Positions 4,837 to 5,425 of a stretch of 5,425 bases of DNA are shown here, piece by piece. Every line of letters starts with the position of its first letter. Positions within the stretch are counted from its first letter, which is position 1. The notes beneath the pieces were generated by a model. That model made no database searches. It saw only the letters and a list, made by a program, of their open reading frames with translations, and was not told where the DNA came from. This stretch comes from Chloroflexota bacterium. Its GTDB lineage: Bacteria > Chloroflexota > Anaerolineae > B4-G1 > SLSP01. The position numbers and the translations under genes were made by a program. The stretch covers positions 1 to 5,425 of the forward strand of contig JAKJAB010000256.1 in NCBI GenBank assembly GCA_022707725.1, written 5' to 3'.

Positions 4837-5425
4837 TTAGAAATCATCGAGGTCGCCCTTCGCCAGGCCGATGACGGTATCCGCCGCGCCGTAGTACACC
4901 CACAATTCGCGGCCCAGCAGGACGGCCCCGCAGGTGAAGACGACGTTGTTCACGTCGCCGACGATCTCCCACTCGGCTTCCGGCTGCAAAATCCACTCTG
5001 GCTGGCGGGCGATTACGCGGGTGGGATCGTCCAGGTCGAGCAGCGCCGCGCCGAGACGATACCACAGCTTCTCGTCCACGCCGTGGTAGATCAGCAGCCA
5101 ACCCTTCTCCGTTTTGATCGGCTGCGCGCCCGCGCCGATTTTTGCCGTTTCCCACGCGAATTCCGGTTGCATAATGCGGGTGTGGTCTGTCCAGTGCAGC
5201 AGATCATCGGAGAATGTCAGGTAGATGTCCGGGGCAGGGCGGTGCAGCATACAGTAACGCCCGCCGATTTTCTCCGGGAAGAGCGCGGCGTCCTTGTTGT
5301 TACCGAACAGCGTATCCGGGATGACGACACCGTGGCGCTGCCAGTGGAATAGATCGCTGGACGTTGCCAGCGCGACCTGTGTGCGTGTCCCGTCGTAGGC
5401 GGTGTAGAGCATATAGAAGGTGTCG
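4837..5425 (-). CDS. GH130 beta-mannoside phosphorylase/glycosidase, C-terminal part
   Basis: Only the last 195 residues are in the window; the reading frame is open at the right edge (DTFY before the first visible Met), so that ATG is not the start. The fragment carries characteristic GH130 propeller motifs: FYMLYTAYDG, the KDAALFPEKIGGRYCMLHRP block, WLLIYHGVD and LWVYYGAADTVIGLAKGDL near the C-terminus. The family phosphorolyses or hydrolyses beta-linked mannosides and mannosyl-glucose, and the HR and YHG segments correspond to regions known to line the sugar- and phosphate-binding site. The catalytic Asp lies in the missing N-terminal part, so phosphorylase and hydrolase activity cannot be distinguished. 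No signal sequence can be assessed. It probably belongs to a carbohydrate-use gene cluster to the right. Confidence 0.88.
   Translation of the reverse strand, partial: DTFYMLYTAYDGTRTQVALATSSDLFHWQRHGVVIPDTLFGNNKDAALFPEKIGGRYCMLHRPAPDIYLTFSDDLLHWTDHTRIMQPEFAWETAKIGAGAQPIKTEKGWLLIYHGVDEKLWYRLGAALLDLDDPTRVIARQPEWILQPEAEWEIVGDVNNVVFTCGAVLLGRELWVYYGAADTVIGLAKGDLDDF

Noticed and set aside
4650..4872. Similarity of the precursor end (GDFDEF) to the GH130 end (GDLDDF), suggesting a partial duplication
   Set aside because: The match is only about six residues, and GDL-type endings are natural for GH130; the flanking DNA does not align.
4789..5352. Plus-strand frame opposite the GH130 gene
   Set aside because: GH130 motifs on the minus strand are unmistakable; the plus-strand translation has no recognisable motif.

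Overview
The window looks like an accessory stretch of a GC-rich bacterial chromosome. Three things suggest Chloroflexota, perhaps the Anaerolineae side: the style of the STAND protein (TIR, NB-ARC-like ATPase, TPR), the pairing of a DUF6364-type antitoxin with a PIN toxin, and many short palindromic repeats between genes. This placement is an inference from sequence style; no marker gene is present.

Layout. Positions 1-309 hold no gene. They carry an 83-bp inverted-repeat element, a cluster of palindromes, and a good sigma70-type promoter. The promoter leads into one large gene (310-3555, +) for a 1081-residue TIR-STAND-TPR protein, a bacterial NLR-like protein probably acting in abortive defence. 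Its Shine-Dalgarno sequence lies in a small hairpin. The gene contains an in-frame block of purine-rich repeats (3194-3312) resembling palindromic elements that invade reading frames, and a related copy at 1552-1575. Its middle TPR section has clearly lower GC than the rest. A 102-bp element with perfect 18-bp inverted ends (3552-3653) sits between this gene and the convergent toxin-antitoxin operon and supplies the TAG stop codons of both flanking genes. The operon (4313 to 3650, -) encodes an 80-residue ribbon-helix-helix antitoxin (DUF6364-like) and a 143-residue PIN toxin with an 11-bp overlap. A 12-bp inverted repeat surrounds its promoter as a likely autoregulatory operator.

Positions 4367-4589 are non-coding or decayed. 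The most interesting gene is a 36-codon minus-strand ORF (4650-4760). It encodes a probable lasso-peptide precursor with the leader motif YxxPxIxxxG and a Gly1...Asp9 core, GSPLSVIGDFDEFES. It has its own promoter, strong ribosome binding site and intrinsic terminator, so it looks like a free-standing ~200-nt transcription unit. No lasso maturation genes (B1/RRE, B2 protease, C cyclase) are visible here. The right edge holds the C-terminal 195 residues of a GH130 beta-mannoside phosphorylase/glycosidase (-), whose start lies beyond the window.

The TIR-STAND gene and the toxin-antitoxin pair fit a defence or stress island. The lasso precursor and the GH130 gene form a separate minus-strand group, with no evident functional link to the first.
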